A stretch of 35,224 bases of DNA from Gemmataceae bacterium (lineage in GTDB: Bacteria > Planctomycetota > Planctomycetia > Gemmatales > Gemmataceae), in contig JAIBBI010000043.1 of assembly GCA_019694755.1 (NCBI GenBank), positions 1 to 35,224 of the forward strand, written 5' to 3'. A model generated the notes under the pieces. That model did no database searches and had not been told where the DNA came from. It was given only the letters and a program-made list of their open reading frames with translations. Shown piece after piece: positions 16,973 to 25,497 of this stretch; the first letter of the stretch is position 1, and each line of letters starts with the position of its first letter. The position numbers and the translations under genes are program-made.

Positions 16973-18667
16973 ATGGTCTATGGCTGTCTGACGAGTCTGT
17001 TGCTTTGTGGCGGGCTGATCGCGCTGGTGCATCCGGTCGTGGTGCGTTCTGTGGACACGCCGGTCGCGTGGGGCGTGTCGGCGGGGCTGGCGTTTGCGAA
17101 CCTGCTGGCCGTCGGCGCACTCTGGAACGCGGCGCGGGCGTGGGGCAACGCCCGGCTGATCGGGCGGGCGGTAGCCGGGGAGTCGCCGGTGGAGGGGCGG
17201 CGGGCCGCCGTCGCCGGGCGCGTCGAGGCTATCGGCGCGACGATGCAGGCGCCGTTTTCCGGCAAGCCGTGCGTCTTGTACGAGATCGACATCTCCCATG
17301 ACTCCGAAGTCCCGCAGTCGGATGACGACTCGACCCGCACGGTGTCCGTCAAGGACTTCGGCGGGGTCGGCAAAGTACCGTTCGCCGTCCGAAACGACTT
17401 CGAGGCTGTCCGCATCTTCGGCATGCCGGACCTCGACGCCCTGCCCGCGCGTACCTTCGCCCGCCGGGCCGACCTCGCCCGGATCACCCGATTCGTCCGC
17501 GAAACCGAATGGCAGGACTACAGCGGACTGAACGTGTTGAAAGGTGCGAAGAGGCTGTGGTCGACGCTAAGTACGCAGGAGGAATCATTCGTCCAGCACT
17601 GGCGTCTGATCGCATTGGCCGACTGCGCCTGGCTCGAATCGGAAGACTCCGGGGCCGAGTTCACGCTGCCGACCTTCACGGAGAAGATCGTCGCGCCGGG
17701 CGATGTCGTGACCATCGTCGGCTATTGCGACGGCCAGCTCGGCGGCCTGACCTCCACGGTCACTCGCGACGGCAACATACTCACCATCTACACCGGCGAG
17801 CCCAGGGCGGCTCTCGCGAGACAGAGGCGGTCGTTTTTCAGCAATCTGATCGGCGGGATCCTCGGCCTGGCACTCATCAACGGAATCGCCACCGTCGGGA
17901 TGCAACTGTACCGCAACGCCCCCGAACGGCAGAAGGAACTCGCCACACGCTTATCGAAGGCCGTGGCCGACGGCGACCCGGCCGGGGTCGAGTCGGCCTT
18001 CGTCCGCGGGCTCAAGCCGGGGTCGCGCAAGGACTCGTCGGAGAGGTCCGCGCTCTGGGACGCGACTGATGCCACGATGGTCGCCCTGCTCGTCGAGCGC
18101 GGCATCGATCCGAACGCGACCGACAAAGAGGGTAATACGGCGCTGATGGCCGCGGCATCGAGTGGCCGGGCGGAGGTCGTCAAAGCCTTGCTGGCCGGCG
18201 GTGCGGACATCAACGCCCGCAATCCGAAGTCGCTCCGCACCGCGCTCGTCGCGGCGATCGGGGCCGAGCGGCACGAGTGCGTGGCGGTACTCCGGGCGGC
18301 GGGCGCGATCGATGACACGGTCAATGCCGGAAACGGTCGACCGATCACCCCGAACGATGAGCCGTACAGAATCTGCCGGGAGTACAACGCGGCCGTCCAC
18401 GGTAGAAACCTCCCGCGCATCCTCGAGCTATCCGCACCCGAGCGGGCGAGCTACCTGCACGACATCGACTGGGACGCGTGGCAATCCAGTCGGCCGATCG
18501 AACCGGTGACCATCACCGGCTACTGGCGCGACGATCATGCCACGGTGGCCATCGAGGGCGACACGCCGCGGAGCGGGCGGCAGACCTGGGTGATCCAGCT
18601 TTTCCGGTCCGGCGGGCAGTGGCGTATCGTCCGGGAGCGGTGGGTGCTGTCGGGCCGGGTGGATTAG
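16973..18667 (+). CDS. Membrane protein with GIDE-like domain and ankyrin repeats
   Basis: A 564-residue protein. Two N-terminal membrane helices (about 4-24 and 32-52) are followed by a region like the GIDE domain: VAGRVEAIGATMQAPFSGKPC then VLYEID, with PFAVRNDFEAVRIFG further on. A third helix lies at about 291-310. Ankyrin-type repeats follow (about 370-440), with GNTALMAAASSGRAEVVKAL and LLAGGADINARN. The last ~100 residues (EYNAAVHGRNLP… to VIQLFRSGGQWRIVRERWVL) look like a small alpha/beta domain of the SnoaL/DUF4878 kind. In eukaryotes the GIDE domain belongs to a mitochondrial E3 ligase with a RING finger, which is absent here. Function unknown; a membrane-tethered protein-interaction role is a guess. 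A TAGAAT hexamer ends six bases before the ATG. Confidence 0.7.
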   Translation: MVYGCLTSLLLCGGLIALVHPVVVRSVDTPVAWGVSAGLAFANLLAVGALWNAARAWGNARLIGRAVAGESPVEGRRAAVAGRVEAIGATMQAPFSGKPCVLYEIDISHDSEVPQSDDDSTRTVSVKDFGGVGKVPFAVRNDFEAVRIFGMPDLDALPARTFARRADLARITRFVRETEWQDYSGLNVLKGAKRLWSTLSTQEESFVQHWRLIALADCAWLESEDSGAEFTLPTFTEKIVAPGDVVTIVGYCDGQLGGLTSTVTRDGNILTIYTGEPRAALARQRRSFFSNLIGGILGLALINGIATVGMQLYRNAPERQKELATRLSKAVADGDPAGVESAFVRGLKPGSRKDSSERSALWDATDATMVALLVERGIDPNATDKEGNTALMAAASSGRAEVVKALLAGGADINARNPKSLRTALVAAIGAERHECVAVLRAAGAIDDTVNAGNGRPITPNDEPYRICREYNAAVHGRNLPRILELSAPERASYLHDIDWDAWQSSRPIEPVTITGYWRDDHATVAIEGDTPRSGRQTWVIQLFRSGGQWRIVRERWVLSGRVD

Positions 18668-18695
18668 CCGATGGCACGCCGGTTGCTAGGCGGGG

Positions 18696-18723
18696 TTGCA
18701 GGATCGGCCATGTTTCCTATATC
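18696..18723 (+). promoter_or_regulatory. Candidate promoter of the TPR/alpha-CTD gene
   Basis: TTGCAG (18696-18701) and TATATC (18718-18723) with a 16-base spacer, in the 103-base gap before the gene at 18771. The leader would be about 40 bases and contains a CCGGAGAG ribosome binding site ten bases from the ATG. Confidence 0.38.
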
Positions 18724-18770
18724 ATTCTTGATCCACTCCACCTTCGAGTGTCCCGGAGAGACTGCGTACC

Positions 18771-20102
18771 ATGAGCGAACCGCTCATCGATTTGAAAGCC
18801 CTGCTCGTCGAACACGAAGACTGCGACGCGGGCACCGTCCAAAAGCTGCGGAACGGCCTGGCCCAGGGCGGGACGCAACTCCGCAGCCTGCGCGAGGCGG
18901 CCGAGCAATTGCAGAAGAAGATCGACGCCGGCCAGGGCGCGAAGGCCAAGCTGCACCTGAAGCTGGGCATCGCGTACTACTTCCTCGGCTACATGGAGCG
19001 GGCGGTCGACAACCTGCAACATGCCGAGACCGCGCTCGGCAGCTTCTACCTCGGCAAGGCGCTCGCCGCCCGGCACAAGCCTGAAGAAGCCATGAAGGCG
19101 TTCGACAAGGCGGAGAAGGCCGGCTACACCGCGAGTCAGGTCAACCTCCAGCGCGTGGGCCTGCACCTGAAGCAGGGCGACGCCACGAAGGCCAAGCACC
19201 TGCTCGAAAAGCACAAAGACCTCGAAAGCCACTCGTCGGAATACCACTTCCAGACCGCGGGCGTCGCCCGGGCGGAAGGGCACCAGGCGGCCGCGATCAA
19301 GTCGCTGGAGCGGGCGGTCGAGCTCGACCCGTCGCACACCGGCGCGCTGTTCCAGCTCGGCTACCTCAACGACCTCGCCGGCAACGACGACGAGGCCATC
19401 GGCCTGTACGAGCGGTGCCTGAAGTACCCGCCGATCTCGATCGGCGCGGTGAACAACCTCGGCATCCTCTACGAAGACACGGGCAAGTACGACAAGGCGG
19501 CCGAGTGCTACGGCCGGATGCTGAAGGCCGACCCGAACGACGAGCGCGCCCGGCTGTTCCTGAAGGACGCCCAGGCCGGCCAGACGATGTACTACCACTC
19601 CGACGACGACACGCCGTCGAGCAAGTTTGCCCAGGTCCTCGACCTGAACGTCACCGATTTCGAGCTGTCGGTCCGGGCCCGCAACTGCCTGAAGAAGATG
19701 AACATCCGCACGCTCGGCGACCTCACCCGCGTGACGGAAGCGCAGCTGCTCGCCAGCAAGAACTTCGGCGAGACCTCGCTCGACGAGGTCCACGACCTCA
19801 TGAAGTCGAAGGGCCTGCGGGTCGGCCAGTCGATCAACGAGGGGCTGCCTTACGAGCCGCGGTACCGCCCGCAGCAGCAGCTTTCGCCCGAAGAGCAGGC
19901 CGTGCTGGGCAAGCCGGTCAGCGAGTTGAACCTGTCGGTGCGTGCCCGCAAGTGCATGAGCCGGCTCGGTATCGGCACGCTGGGCGAACTTTGCCAGCGC
20001 ACCGCCGACGAACTGCTCGAGGCCAAGAACTTCGGCGTGACCTCGCTCACCGAAGTCCGCGAAAAGCTCGTCACCTACGGCCTGAAGCTCCGCGGCGACT
20101 GA
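18771..20102 (+). CDS. TPR protein with two RNA polymerase alpha-CTD-like domains
   Basis: A 443-residue soluble protein. Residues 40-280 are tetratricopeptide repeats (LHLKLGIAYYFLGYMERAVD, ALFQLGYLNDLAGNDDEAIG and AVNNLGILYEDTGKYDKAAE are clear units). Two C-terminal domains match the RNA polymerase alpha C-terminal domain: residues about 288-355 (FELSVRARNCLKKMNIRTLG … NFGETSLDEV) and 379-443 (LNLSVRARKCMSRLGIGTLG … NFGVTSLTEV). Set against E. coli alpha, domain 1 keeps the DNA-contact residues R265 (R302), N268 (N305), C269 (C306), G296 (G333), S299 (S336) and E302 (E339); domain 2 keeps all of these but N268, which is Lys394. K298 is Thr in both. The protein is known in Planctomycetota by automatic annotation, but its function is unknown; binding to DNA or to polymerase partners is inferred. 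Confidence 0.85.
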   Translation: MSEPLIDLKALLVEHEDCDAGTVQKLRNGLAQGGTQLRSLREAAEQLQKKIDAGQGAKAKLHLKLGIAYYFLGYMERAVDNLQHAETALGSFYLGKALAARHKPEEAMKAFDKAEKAGYTASQVNLQRVGLHLKQGDATKAKHLLEKHKDLESHSSEYHFQTAGVARAEGHQAAAIKSLERAVELDPSHTGALFQLGYLNDLAGNDDEAIGLYERCLKYPPISIGAVNNLGILYEDTGKYDKAAECYGRMLKADPNDERARLFLKDAQAGQTMYYHSDDDTPSSKFAQVLDLNVTDFELSVRARNCLKKMNIRTLGDLTRVTEAQLLASKNFGETSLDEVHDLMKSKGLRVGQSINEGLPYEPRYRPQQQLSPEEQAVLGKPVSELNLSVRARKCMSRLGIGTLGELCQRTADELLEAKNFGVTSLTEVREKLVTYGLKLRGD

Positions 20103-20127
20103 GCCGGGCCTAGTTATCGATTTCTCC

Positions 20128-20176
20128 GGAAGGGGTGAGCGGGTGGAAGGGCTTCCTTCGCCTGCTCACCCCTTCC
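20128..20176 (+). promoter_or_regulatory. Long hairpin just upstream of tgt
   Basis: GGAAGGGGTGAGC (20128-20140) and GCTCACCCCTTCC (20164-20176) are perfect reverse complements, and pairing continues inward with wobbles and one mismatch to a small loop near 20151-20153, a stem of over 20 pairs. It lies between the TPR/alpha-CTD stop (20102) and the tgt start (20196). No T-run follows, so a plain intrinsic terminator is unlikely; a transcript-processing or regulatory hairpin, or a dispersed repeat, is possible. Confidence 0.6.
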
Positions 20177-20195
20177 CCTGTTCCCGGATGCGTCC

Positions 20196-21308
20196 ATGGC
20201 CGCGATTTCCTTCCAGGTCGAACACCAATGCGAGACCGCCCGGGCCGGCACGCTGACGACGCCGCACGGGATCGTCGAGACGCCGATCTTCATGCCCGTC
20301 GGTACGCAGGCCACGGTCAAAGGCCTGACCCCCGAGATGGTGGCCGGGGTCGGCGCGAGCATCATCCTCGGCAATACGTACCATCTCGCACTGCGCCCCG
20401 GTGCAGAGCGCGTGGCGTCGTTCGGCGGGTTGCACCAGTTCATGCACTGGGGCGGCTCGATCCTCACCGACTCGGGCGGCTTCCAGGTCTACTCGCTCGC
20501 ACACCAGCGCAAGATCACCGATCACGGCGCGACCTTCCGCTCGCACATCGATGGGCGACTGCTCGAACTCACCCCCGAGTCGGCGACGCAGATTCAGGAG
20601 CAACTCGGCAGCGACATCGCCATGTGCCTCGACGAGTGCCCCCCGGCCCAGGCGGCCGGCGACGTCATGGAGCGGGCGGTCAATCGCAGCATTTTGTGGG
20701 CCGGGCGCTGCAAGGCGGCGCACACCCGGCCTGATCAGGCGCAGTTCGGCATCGTGCAGGGCGGCCTCGACATCGACCTGCGCCGCAAATGCGCCGAGCC
20801 GCTGGTGGACCTCGACTTCCCGGGCTACGCGCTCGGCGGGTTCAGCGTGGGCGAAGCGCCTGAGCAGATGCACGCGGCCCTGCCCGCCAGCGCGGCCCTG
20901 CTGCCGATTGGGAAGCCGCGGTACCTGATGGGCGTCGGCCGGCCGCTCGACCTGCTCGTGGGCGTGGCCGCGGGCATCGACATGTTCGATTGCGTGCTGC
21001 CGACCCGCAACGGCCGGAACGCCCACGCCCTGACCCACTTCGGCGTCGTGAAACTGCGAAACGCCCGGCACGCAGCCGACCCCGGCCCGCTCGACGCGGC
21101 CTGCGGGTGCTATACCTGTACAAACTTCTCCCGCGGCTATCTGCATCACCTGTTCGCGGCCAGCGAGATGCTGGGCCCGACGCTGGTGAGCCTCCACAAC
21201 ATCGCTTACTACTTGGACTTGATGCGAAACGCCCGCGCTGCGATCATCGCCGGGCGGTATCCGGACTACGTCGCCAATTGTGTGGCCCGATGGGCCGAAA
21301 AAGCATAG
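20196..21308 (+). CDS. tgt: tRNA-guanine(34) transglycosylase
   Basis: A 370-residue enzyme that exchanges guanine for a 7-deazaguanine (preQ1) at the wobble position of tRNAs with GUN anticodons, toward queuosine. Signatures: TPIFMPVGTQATVKGLTPE, ILGNTYHL, ILTDSGGFQVYSL (with the catalytic-pocket Asp), the nucleophile D265 in GIDMFDCVLPTRNGRNA, and the zinc site C303, C305, C308 and H334. Each corresponds by spacing to Z. mobilis D280 and C318/C320/C323/H349. Length normal. The gene is followed 32 bases later by yajC and then secDF, the conserved tgt-yajC-secD-secF order of many bacteria. Confidence 0.97.
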   Translation: MAAISFQVEHQCETARAGTLTTPHGIVETPIFMPVGTQATVKGLTPEMVAGVGASIILGNTYHLALRPGAERVASFGGLHQFMHWGGSILTDSGGFQVYSLAHQRKITDHGATFRSHIDGRLLELTPESATQIQEQLGSDIAMCLDECPPAQAAGDVMERAVNRSILWAGRCKAAHTRPDQAQFGIVQGGLDIDLRRKCAEPLVDLDFPGYALGGFSVGEAPEQMHAALPASAALLPIGKPRYLMGVGRPLDLLVGVAAGIDMFDCVLPTRNGRNAHALTHFGVVKLRNARHAADPGPLDAACGCYTCTNFSRGYLHHLFAASEMLGPTLVSLHNIAYYLDLMRNARAAIIAGRYPDYVANCVARWAEKA

Positions 21309-21340
21309 AATTCTCTCTTTGCCGAAGGTAAGGACACGCA

Positions 21341-21700
21341 GTGATTGCCGCCGAATTGACCAGTTTCCTGCTCGCCGACGCCGATCCCGCCCGCCCGGCC
21401 GGGTCCGGTCTCGACACGTTCATCTTCCTCGTCGCCCCCCTGCTTTTGTTCCTGGTGCTGATTGTCCTGCCGATGCGGCGCGAGTCGCGCGTCCGTAAGG
21501 ACATGCTGGCCGCGCTCAAAAAGGGCGACCGCGTGCTGGTGAACGGCTTTCTGATCGGCACGGTGGTGCAACTGGGCAAGGGCGAAGACGACGTGCAGGT
21601 GAAAGTCGACGACAACGGTGCGACCAAGATCCGCGTGCTCCGCGGCAGCATCACCCGCATTCTGAAATCCGAAGACGCGCCCGCCAAGGATGGGGCCTGA
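21341..21700 (+). CDS. yajC: Preprotein translocase accessory subunit YajC
   Basis: A 119-residue protein starting at GTG with TAAGGA upstream. A single membrane helix (about 28-45, FIFLVAPLLLFLVLIVLPM) is followed by the family signature PMRRESRVRKDMLAALKKGD and RVLVNGFLIGTVVQL, and a small cytosolic domain. The N-terminal periplasmic part is longer than in E. coli. YajC associates with SecDF at the SecYEG translocon. It lies between tgt and secDF and its stop overlaps the open upstream end of the secDF frame. A TAGAAT hexamer at 21306-21311 overlaps the tgt stop and could mark an internal promoter. Confidence 0.95.
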   Translation: MIAAELTSFLLADADPARPAGSGLDTFIFLVAPLLLFLVLIVLPMRRESRVRKDMLAALKKGDRVLVNGFLIGTVVQLGKGEDDVQVKVDDNGATKIRVLRGSITRILKSEDAPAKDGA

Positions 21701-21725
21701 CCTCTTCTCAGGAACGGTATCGATC

Positions 21726-24700
21726 ATGAACTATGAAGTCTGGCAGAGCCTGTTGATCGTCGCCGCGGTCGTCGCGGTGACCTACGGACTGTATTGGGCG
21801 TGCAGTCGGTTCATGCGCCCGTTCCACTACCGCGCCTTTCTCTGCCTGCTGGCCGTGCTGGTCAGCGGCTGGGTCGTGGCCGGGGCAGGCCGGAAGTACA
21901 CCCGCGGCGAAGGCGGGTTCAAGCTCGGCGTCGACCTCATCGGCGGCACCATCCTTGTCTACGAAGTAGACGTCGAGAAGCTGAAAGACACGGCCGGCGA
22001 AGACGCCCTCGCCAAGCTCGAGCCGGCCAAGATGGTCGAGTTCCTCAAGCGCCGCATCGACCCCAACGACCTTTACAACGTCACCATCCGCCCCGTCGGC
22101 GGCAACACCCGCTACGAGATCATCCTGCCCACCGGCGGCTCGCACCAGGCCGTCATCAAGCAGCAGGCGTGGGACGCGCTGCTCGAGGCAGTCCGCAGCA
22201 ATCCCGAGTGGAAGGCCCCTCTGGCCGGCGTCGACCTCAACGTCGACCGCGACCGCTCCCGCGACCTCGGCTTCCGCATCCGCACCGCCCTCGACAAGAA
22301 AGTCTGGACCGACGTCCTCGCCAAGTTCCAGACGCAGTTCGCGGACAAGGTGAAGGACGTGAAACTCGACGGTTTGGCCGTCGGCAACATCGACGGCGTC
22401 GCCGAGGCCGTGAAGGCCACCGGCCTGACCGCCGACGAGGTGAAGAAGTTCTTCGTCGGCGCGTACAAGCCGATCGCAGAGAAGGATGTCAACGATTTCA
22501 TCGCGGCCAACTACAGCTTCAGCTCGACCGGCAACCGCAAGGACTTCTCCGCCGAGCTGGTCGAAGAGACCAAGTCGCTGATCGCCCGGCAGGGGAGCCT
22601 CGAGTTCCGCATCGCGGCCAACGGCACCGACGACCGCCCGGGCATCGACGCGGCCCGGAAGTTCATGGAAGACCCGAAGAACAAGGCCGAACTCGACTCC
22701 CGCGCCCGTCGGGGCTTTGCCCCGCCGCCGGTCGCCGCTCAGGCCGACGACCCGAACAAGTACTCGTACATGTGGGTGGAACTCGACAAGACCGAGCGGA
22801 TGTCGCTGGGCCTTTCGAACGCCATGTCCGGCGTGTCCGACCGGTGGAAGAAGCTGGCCCAGGCCCGGACCGACGGCAAGATCGTCGTCGACTCGTTCCC
22901 GCACAACGACACCAAGGGCGGACGGTCGGGCGAAGCCTCGTTCGTCTTCTACAGCCGGCCGTGCCTCAACGAAAAGCTCACCGAAGAAGAGCGGGCCAAG
23001 AAGCAGTTCGAGTACTTCATGCTGCTCCGCGACCCGATCCGCGACTCGGCCGGGAAGCCGCAGGCGATCACCGGCGAACGCCTCCGCCGGGCGGAAGTCA
23101 ACGACTTCGATCAGGCCGTCAGCTTCGACTTCGATTCCGAAGGCGGCCGGATGTTCGGCAACCTGACCAGCTCCAACGTCCCCACGCCCCCCGGTCAGCA
23201 GGTCAACCTGACTTTCCGCCACCTCGCTATCGTGCTCGACGGCATGATCGTCTCGGCCCCGTTCCTGTCGACCCGCATCGACAACTCGGGCCAGATTCAG
23301 ATGAGCGGTTCACCCCGCGAAGACCGCGTCCGCCTCGCCAAGATCCTCCGCTCGGGTGCCCTGCCCGCCCCGATCAAGCCGATCCCCGTCAGCGAGAGCA
23401 CCATCGGTGCCACGCTCGGCGGCGACACGATCTTCAAGGGCCTGCTCTCGGTCGGCATCGCGTTCGCCGCGGTGCTCGTGTTCATGGTCTTCTACTACCA
23501 GTTCGCCGGCTGCGTTGCCTGCGTCGCGCTGCTGGCCAACCTGCTGCTCACCGTCGCCTTCATGGTGTTCGTGAATGCCACTTTCACGCTGCCGGGCCTC
23601 GCGGGCCTCGTGCTCATGCTCGGCATGGCGGTCGACGCCAACGTGCTGATCTACGAGCGCATCCGCGAAGAACGCGAACGCGGGGCTGGCCTGACCGTCG
23701 CCCTGCGGAACGGCTACGACCGGGCGTTCCCCACGATCATCGACACCCACCTGACAAGCTTCTTCACCGCCGTCGTGCTTTATGCCGTCGGCAACGATCA
23801 GCTCCGCGGCTTCGGCATCTCGCTGGCCGCCGGCCTCGTCATCAGCCTGTTCACCTCGCTGTACATGACCCGGCTGCTGTTCGACGTCTGGCAGTACAAG
23901 GGCTGGCTCAAGAACCTCTCGATGCGGAAGTTCTTCACGAAGACGAACATCGACTTCATGAGCATACGCTACTACTGGTTCACCGCCACCATCATCCTGA
24001 CCGTGGTAGGCCTGTCACTGTTCCTTCTCCGCGGATCGCAGGGCCTGAATGTCGATTTCGTCGGCGGCACGGCCTACGGCGGCCAGCTTAAGGAAGGCCA
24101 GGCCCGGACCATCGGCGAACTGCGCGAACTCCTGAGCGCCCAGGGCGATCGCCTCGCCGTCGCTCAGGCCACCCAGATCGACGACGCGGGCAAGGTGTTC
24201 CGGATCACCTACAAGAACTTCCCCGACCCGCAGCCGCAGGTCGAGTTTGTCGAGCCCGTCGACGGCACGGCCGCGACGAAGGAAGCCCGCGAAAAGACCG
24301 TCGCCGAGCGGGCCAAGCTGCTCCCCGACTGGTCGGTCGAGCAGACGTTTGTCGCCGGCGACACGGGCAACAAGGCGGGGGCCAGCCGGTTCTTCACCGT
24401 CCGCACCACCGAAAAGGACGCTGACCTCGTGCAGGTCAACGTCGACCGACTGCTTTCCGAAGTGAAGGACGGCAAGCTTTCGTCATTGCTGAAGAGCATC
24501 ACGCTCGACAAGTATGACGTGAAGGGCAAGCAAGTCTCGCTCGAGTTCAGCGACTACGCCAGCCCGGGCTACCTGAAGCTGTTCCTGGCCCGCGAGTTCA
24601 CGCTCGGCGGATTCGGTCCGCAGTCCTTCGACCTGCGTGGCGAAGGCAAAGGCCAGGAGAGCCGCTACAAGAACATGACGCTCGAGATCACGACCTCGGC

Positions 24701-25415
24701 CTTCGACCCGGCCAAGGAGGCCGACCGGGCCAAGCTCGACGCGATCCTGAAGCAGACCAAGGCTGACTTCGCCTCCCGGCCGCAACCGGAACGCCTCGAG
24801 AAGTTCGACGCGCAACTCGCAGCCGAGACGAGCGCCCGCGCCGCCTACGCCATTTTGCTGAGCTGGGCAGTGATCCTCGGGTTCCTCTGGTTCCGGTTCG
24901 GCAACTGGACCTTCGGCCTCGCGGCCGTCATGTGCCTGATCCACGACCTTGCGTTCACCCTCGGCGCGATTGCCGGGGCCCACTACCTCGTCAAGTTCAT
25001 GCCGGGCGTCGCCAGCATGCTGCTCATCGACGACTTCAAGATCGACCTCCCGGCCATCGCGGCGATGCTCACCCTGATCGGCTACTCGGTCAACGACACC
25101 ATCGTCGTGTTCGACCGGATTCGCGAGGTCCGCGGCAAGAACCCGCAGCTTACCCCGCAGATGATCAACGACTCGGTCAACCAGACCCTGAGCCGGACCC
25201 TGCTCGCGGCCACCACCGTGTTCCTCGTCGTCGGCGTGCTTTACGTCTTCGGCGGCGAGAGCATCCGGCTGTTCTCGTTCGTGATGGTGCTCGGCGTCAT
25301 CGTCGGTACCTACTCGTCGATCTACATCGCCGCCCCGCTGCTGCTCATCTTCGGCGAAGGCAAGGAACCCAAGCCGGTCGGCGGCCGGGCCCTGGCCGAA
25401 TCGGCAAAGAGCTGA
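21726..25415 (+). CDS. secDF: Fused protein-export membrane protein SecDF
   Basis: A 1229-residue fusion of SecD and SecF, which use the proton-motive force to help pull proteins through SecYEG. SecD part: two hydrophobic helices at residues 5-26 and 36-53, FKLGVDLIGG (65-74), a very large periplasmic P1 region, and GMAVDANVLIYERIREE (about 634-650) in the membrane domain. SecF part: NVDFVGGTAYGG (from 775) and YSVNDTIVVFDRIREVRG (from about 1120). The SecD membrane core (about 558-720) and SecF core (about 1040-1215) both have five or more helices. Separate SecD and SecF total about 940 residues in E. coli; the extra length comes mostly from the P1 region and a second periplasmic region around 800-1030. 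ATG 21726 has an AGGAA ribosome site; ATG 21690 overlaps yajC. Confidence 0.95.
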   Translation: MNYEVWQSLLIVAAVVAVTYGLYWACSRFMRPFHYRAFLCLLAVLVSGWVVAGAGRKYTRGEGGFKLGVDLIGGTILVYEVDVEKLKDTAGEDALAKLEPAKMVEFLKRRIDPNDLYNVTIRPVGGNTRYEIILPTGGSHQAVIKQQAWDALLEAVRSNPEWKAPLAGVDLNVDRDRSRDLGFRIRTALDKKVWTDVLAKFQTQFADKVKDVKLDGLAVGNIDGVAEAVKATGLTADEVKKFFVGAYKPIAEKDVNDFIAANYSFSSTGNRKDFSAELVEETKSLIARQGSLEFRIAANGTDDRPGIDAARKFMEDPKNKAELDSRARRGFAPPPVAAQADDPNKYSYMWVELDKTERMSLGLSNAMSGVSDRWKKLAQARTDGKIVVDSFPHNDTKGGRSGEASFVFYSRPCLNEKLTEEERAKKQFEYFMLLRDPIRDSAGKPQAITGERLRRAEVNDFDQAVSFDFDSEGGRMFGNLTSSNVPTPPGQQVNLTFRHLAIVLDGMIVSAPFLSTRIDNSGQIQMSGSPREDRVRLAKILRSGALPAPIKPIPVSESTIGATLGGDTIFKGLLSVGIAFAAVLVFMVFYYQFAGCVACVALLANLLLTVAFMVFVNATFTLPGLAGLVLMLGMAVDANVLIYERIREERERGAGLTVALRNGYDRAFPTIIDTHLTSFFTAVVLYAVGNDQLRGFGISLAAGLVISLFTSLYMTRLLFDVWQYKGWLKNLSMRKFFTKTNIDFMSIRYYWFTATIILTVVGLSLFLLRGSQGLNVDFVGGTAYGGQLKEGQARTIGELRELLSAQGDRLAVAQATQIDDAGKVFRITYKNFPDPQPQVEFVEPVDGTAATKEAREKTVAERAKLLPDWSVEQTFVAGDTGNKAGASRFFTVRTTEKDADLVQVNVDRLLSEVKDGKLSSLLKSITLDKYDVKGKQVSLEFSDYASPGYLKLFLAREFTLGGFGPQSFDLRGEGKGQESRYKNMTLEITTSAFDPAKEADRAKLDAILKQTKADFASRPQPERLEKFDAQLAAETSARAAYAILLSWAVILGFLWFRFGNWTFGLAAVMCLIHDLAFTLGAIAGAHYLVKFMPGVASMLLIDDFKIDLPAIAAMLTLIGYSVNDTIVVFDRIREVRGKNPQLTPQMINDSVNQTLSRTLLAATTVFLVVGVLYVFGGESIRLFSFVMVLGVIVGTYSSIYIAAPLLLIFGEGKEPKPVGGRALAESAKS

Positions 25416-25438
25416 CGGCGGGCGGGAATATCAAACGA

Positions 25439-25474
25439 AAAGGCCCCGGATCTCGCAAGAGATCCGGGGCCTTT
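25439..25474. terminator. Strong bidirectional Rho-independent terminator
   Basis: A perfect 16-base stem (25439-25454 pairs with 25459-25474) with a GCAA tetraloop. CTGTTTTCC follows on the plus strand, giving termination for secDF (stop 25415). On the minus strand the stem is followed by TTCGTTT, serving the convergent RHH/zinc-finger gene (stop 25498). Confidence 0.92.
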
Positions 25475-25497
25475 CTGTTTTCCGTCGAACGTCCGCG

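Noticed and set aside
18717-19793. 358-residue minus-strand frame opposite the TPR/alpha-CTD gene
   Set aside because: Shadow of a well-supported coding sequence with clear domain matches.
20128-20176. preQ1 riboswitch upstream of tgt
   Set aside because: The element is a simple long hairpin with no H-type pseudoknot or conserved aptamer bases that I can see.
21708-23222. 504-residue minus-strand frame opposite secDF
   Set aside because: Shadow frame; composition is dominated by Val/Asp/Glu/Gly codons complementary to the SecD sequence.
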